Below the pieces are notes generated by a model that saw only the letters and a program-made list of their open reading frames with translations, had not been told where the DNA came from and searched no databases. A program made the translations under genes and the position numbers. Of a stretch of 20,973 bases of DNA, positions 18,343 through 20,973 are shown piece by piece (positions within the stretch are counted from its first letter, which is position 1; each line of letters starts with the position of its first letter). This DNA comes from OFTM291 sp041741375 (GTDB lineage Bacteria; Gemmatimonadota; Gemmatimonadetes; Gemmatimonadales; GWC2-71-9), in NCBI GenBank assembly GCA_041741375.1, contig JBGSKF010000021.1, positions 1-20,973 of the forward strand, written 5' to 3'.

Positions 18343-20778
18343 ATGAATGTCTCCAAATACCTCCCCGAGGCGGTCGAGGCGAAGTGGCAGGCCCGCTGGG
18401 CCCACGACGGAACCAACGAGGTCGATCTCGACGGGGCCCCCCGCCCCTTCTACAACCTGATGATGTTCCCCTACCCCTCGGCGGAGGGGCTGCATGTGGG
18501 GAATCTCTTCGCCTTTACCGGGGCCGATGTGTACGGGCGGTTCCAGCGTCTGCGCGGGTATCAGGTGTTCGAGCCGATCGGTTTTGACGCATTTGGCATC
18601 CACTCCGAGAACTTCGCCCTCAAGGTCGGTGCCCACCCGGCGGATCTGATACCCCGGAACATTGCCAACTTTCGGCGCCAGCTGAAGCGGTTCGGAGGGA
18701 TGTTCGACTGGCGGCACGAGCTCTCCACGACCGACCCCGCCTACTACCGGTGGACCCAGTGGCTCTTCCTGCAGCTGTATCGGGCCGGGCTCGCCTACCG
18801 GAAAAAGGCCGCCGTCAACTGGTGCCCCTCCTGCAAAACGGTGCTTGCCAACGAGCAGGTGGAGGGGGGCGTGTGCGAGCGGTGCAAGACCCCGGTGGAA
18901 CAGCGCGCCCTGGAGCAGTGGTTCTTCCGGATCACCGATTACGCGGACCGACTCCTCGCCAACCTCGACGATCCCACCACGATGGACTGGTCGGACACGA
19001 CCACGACCGCCCAGCGGAACTGGATCGGACGGAGCGAGGGGGCGGAGATCATTTTCCGGGTGGAGGACCACGCCATCCCGGTGTTCACGACCCGGCCCGA
19101 CACCCTCTGCGGCGCCACCTTTCTGGTCCTCGCGCCGGAGCACACTCTGGTGGATGCCATCACGACCGACGCGCAGCGGGACGCCGTCCACGCCTACCGC
19201 GAGGCCGCGGCGGCCCAGGACCTGGTGACCCGGAAGGTGGGCGGGCGCGACAAGACCGGTGTCTTCACCGGAGCGATGGCCCGGAACCCCGGCACCGGGG
19301 AGACGGTCCCGGTCTGGATCGCGGATTACGTGCTGATGGAGTACGGGACCGGCGCCATCATGGCGGTGCCGGGGCACGACGAGCGAGACCTGGCGTTTGC
19401 CCGGGCCTTTGATCTTCCGGTGGTCCGCGTTCTCGCAGCCCCGGGGGATGATGCCGCCACCCCGATCACCGACGCCGACATGGACACCGCCGATCGCCGG
19501 CTCGTCAACTCGGGCCCGTACGACGGCCTGTCCCCGGGGGATGGGGCGGCGGCCATCTCACGTGATCTCGCAACCCGGGGGGAGGGCCGGTCCGTCGTGC
19601 AGTACCGTCTCCATGACTGGTGCATCTCACGGCAGCGCTATTGGGGCCCCCCGATCCCCATCATCCACTGCGACACCTGCGGTCCGGTACCGGTGCGGGA
19701 GGAGGACCTCCCGGTTCTTCTGCCCCGCATCGACGACTTCACGCCGGATGATTCGGGGATCTCGCCCCTCGCCCGCCACCAGGAGTGGTATTTCGCTCCC
19801 TGTCCCTCCTGCGGGGCTCCAAGCCGCCGCGAAACGGACGTCTCCGACACCTTTCTCGACTCGGCCTGGTACTATCTGCGCTACACCAGCACCGACTGGG
19901 ACGACCGCGCCTTCGATGCGGACCGCGTGTCCCGCTGGCTGCCGGTGGCAAGCTACATCGGCGGGAATGAGCATGCGGTGCTCCATCTTCTGTACAGTCG
20001 TTTCGTGGCGATGGTGCTGCACGATCAGGGCCTCCTCCCCTTCGAGGAGCCCTTCCGGCGTTTCCGGGCGCACGGCCTGATCGTCAAGGATGGCGCCAAG
20101 ATGTCGAAGTCCAGGGGAAATGTGGTCATCCCCGATGAGTACATCGCCACCTGGGGGGCCGACACCTTCCGGCTCTATCTGATGTTCCTCGGTCCCTTCC
20201 AGGCGGGCGGGGATTTCCGGGACAGCGGAATCAGCGGACCTCGGCGTTTCCTCGACAAGGTGTGGGAACTTGTCAATCGGTCGATCCGGGAGGATGCGCA
20301 CGGGGAGATCGAGAAGGCGGGACTGGCCCGCTGGCACCGGACGGTGAAGAAGGTGACGGACGACTACGAGTCGCTCAACTACAACACGGCGATCGCGGCG
20401 ATGATGGAGATGCTGAACGTGCTCCGCGAGTCCAACTGTTGCGAACGCCGCCTGGTGGAGGATTTCGTGGTGATGCTGGCTCCCCTCGCGCCGCACTTCG
20501 CCGAGGAGTGCTGGGAGCGGTTGGGGCACGGGACCTCGGTGTTCGACGCTTCCTGGCCCGCATACGATGCCCGCCTGCTGGTGGACGACATGGTGGAGGT
20601 CGTGGTTCAGGTGAACGGAAAGACCCGCGGAAAGGTGACCGTCATGCGCGACGCCCTGGAATCTGTCGTGGTGGCACGGGCCCGAGAGGAGGAAGGTGTG
20701 GCGAGAAATCTCGGCACCCAGGAGATCCGGAAGGTGGTCCACGTTCCGAACCGGCTGGTGAACCTGGTGGTGGGGTAG
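18343..20778 (+). CDS. leuS: Leucyl-tRNA synthetase
   Basis: This 811-residue class Ia aminoacyl-tRNA synthetase charges tRNA-Leu with leucine in the cytoplasm. The HIGH-type motif is His51-Val-Gly-Asn54 within FPYPSAEGLHVGN. KMSKS is at 586-590 (GAKMSKSRGN). A zinc-ribbon-like segment CPSCKTVLANEQVEGGVCER lies near 165-184. The CP1 editing domain follows, with TTRPDTLCGATFLVLAPEH and YGTGAIMAVPGHDERD, including the Thr-rich and Asp residues used to hydrolyse mischarged tRNA. SDTFLDSAWYYLRY and the C-terminal anticodon-binding and VNGKTRGK regions complete it. Length fits bacterial LeuRS (about 800-860). ATG 18343 is the true start (MNVSKYLPEAVEAKWQ); the frame is open to 17545 but the upstream part is intergenic repeat and opposite-strand genes. 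Confidence 0.97.
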   Translation: MNVSKYLPEAVEAKWQARWAHDGTNEVDLDGAPRPFYNLMMFPYPSAEGLHVGNLFAFTGADVYGRFQRLRGYQVFEPIGFDAFGIHSENFALKVGAHPADLIPRNIANFRRQLKRFGGMFDWRHELSTTDPAYYRWTQWLFLQLYRAGLAYRKKAAVNWCPSCKTVLANEQVEGGVCERCKTPVEQRALEQWFFRITDYADRLLANLDDPTTMDWSDTTTTAQRNWIGRSEGAEIIFRVEDHAIPVFTTRPDTLCGATFLVLAPEHTLVDAITTDAQRDAVHAYREAAAAQDLVTRKVGGRDKTGVFTGAMARNPGTGETVPVWIADYVLMEYGTGAIMAVPGHDERDLAFARAFDLPVVRVLAAPGDDAATPITDADMDTADRRLVNSGPYDGLSPGDGAAAISRDLATRGEGRSVVQYRLHDWCISRQRYWGPPIPIIHCDTCGPVPVREEDLPVLLPRIDDFTPDDSGISPLARHQEWYFAPCPSCGAPSRRETDVSDTFLDSAWYYLRYTSTDWDDRAFDADRVSRWLPVASYIGGNEHAVLHLLYSRFVAMVLHDQGLLPFEEPFRRFRAHGLIVKDGAKMSKSRGNVVIPDEYIATWGADTFRLYLMFLGPFQAGGDFRDSGISGPRRFLDKVWELVNRSIREDAHGEIEKAGLARWHRTVKKVTDDYESLNYNTAIAAMMEMLNVLRESNCCERRLVEDFVVMLAPLAPHFAEECWERLGHGTSVFDASWPAYDARLLVDDMVEVVVQVNGKTRGKVTVMRDALESVVVARAREEEGVARNLGTQEIRKVVHVPNRLVNLVVG

Positions 20779-20800
20779 GGTCCCCCCTCCTCCCCGCACC

Positions 20801-20834
20801 GGGTGTTGGGGACTGGGTGTTGGGGACTGGGGAC
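20801..20834. repeat. Second G-rich heptamer tract, after leuS
   Basis: The 14-mer GGGTGTTGGGGACT occurs twice in tandem (20801-20814, 20815-20828) and is followed by GGGGAC. Each 14-mer is two heptamers. GGGGACT differs by one base from the rotated unit GAGGACT of the tract at 1945-2022. It lies 22 bp after the leuS stop and directly before the insertion-sequence end. Confidence 0.8.
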
Positions 20835-20841
20835 CCCCCTG

Positions 20842-20973
20842 TGTCAGGATAGTTGTCGCATCGCCCGTCACCTGCTGTGACGGGGTGAGGTGCTCACCGC
20901 TGGGGGCGACGAGGTGACCGAATGATGACGGCGTACAGTAGTTCCTTCAAGGATCGGATGGTGCGAAGGTTGG
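20842..20973 (+). mobile_element. Left end of an insertion sequence, cut by the window end
   Basis: The character of the sequence changes after the heptamer tract. It begins with TGTCAGGATAGTTGTCGCAT (20842-20861), a plausible terminal inverted repeat. A hairpin follows, CCCGTCA/TGACGGG (20864-20870 and 20878-20884), then a short palindrome GGTGCTCACC, then the start of a transposase-like ORF with a ribosome-binding site. The other end lies beyond the window, so the family and boundaries are not confirmed. Confidence 0.55.
20922..20973 (+). CDS. Transposase N-terminus (HTH/orfA-like), 3' end outside the window
   Basis: Only 17 codons are present: MMTAYSSSFKDRMVRRL. This opening (YSxxFKxRMVRRL) is typical of the helix-turn-helix subunit of IS3-like and related transposases, which binds the ends of the element. 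GAGGTGA lies 6 bases before the ATG at 20922; the second ATG at 20925 is an alternative start. The family cannot be fixed from so short a piece, and a non-transposase HTH protein is not excluded. Confidence 0.55.
   Translation, partial: MMTAYSSSFKDRMVRRL

Noticed and set aside
19627..20871. 414-codon minus-strand frame opposite leuS
   Set aside because: leuS is unambiguous on the plus strand and the antisense protein has no recognisable features.

Overview
This window is dense, GC-rich bacterial DNA that reads like a chromosome of Gemmatimonadota or a nearby group such as Acidobacteriota. That placement is an inference from gene style, not from a marker gene. The signs are six-bladed-propeller lipoproteins, a secreted S9 peptidase, a PF07638-type ECF sigma factor beside a Ser/Thr kinase with TPR repeats, a FecI/FecR/TonB-receptor set, and a LamG/DUF1080-like secreted protein. 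No rRNA, tRNA or CRISPR array was seen.

Layout. 1-1935 (+): the 3' half of a PLP-dependent decarboxylase, a cupin and a rhomboid protease, each overlapping the next. 1945-2042: a G-rich heptamer repeat and a hairpin. 2061-2609 (-): an unrecognised membrane protein. 2749-8340 (+): two tiny stop/start-coupled leader ORFs, an ECF sigma factor, a transmembrane Ser/Thr kinase with a TPR sensor-like domain, and a secreted S9 peptidase. 8362-11097 (-): a propeller lipoprotein, an unknown lipoprotein and a FecI-like sigma factor. 11222-14601 (+): a FecR-like anti-sigma regulator overlapping a TonB-dependent transducer that has an STN domain. 14752-16006 (+): a secreted DUF1080/LamG-like protein and a small SET-domain protein. 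15995-18055 (-): a second propeller lipoprotein, an antibiotic-biosynthesis-monooxygenase-fold protein and an unknown 119-residue protein. 18141-18322: a composite repeat. 18343-20778 (+): leuS, the one clear housekeeping gene. 20801-20973: a second heptamer tract and the left end of an insertion sequence.

Two regulatory systems stand out. In the first, the sigma factor at 2825 has lost the acidic DAED signature of region 2.2 and carries Ser-Pro-Thr-Ala there. A transmembrane kinase is encoded 25 bp downstream, so activation of the sigma factor by phosphorylation is a good hypothesis. In the second, a FecI-like sigma factor that keeps the acidic motif is divergent from its presumed FecR regulator and STN-type receptor, as expected for cell-surface signalling in response to an outer-membrane ligand.

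Non-coding structure is also notable. Three intergenic regions carry G-rich heptamers resembling the STRR repeats of cyanobacteria. One of them, upstream of leuS, is a composite with heptads on opposite strands around palindromes. leuS appears leaderless. Several 3' ends carry stable hairpins with no T-tract, including one built from the stop codons of two convergent genes.
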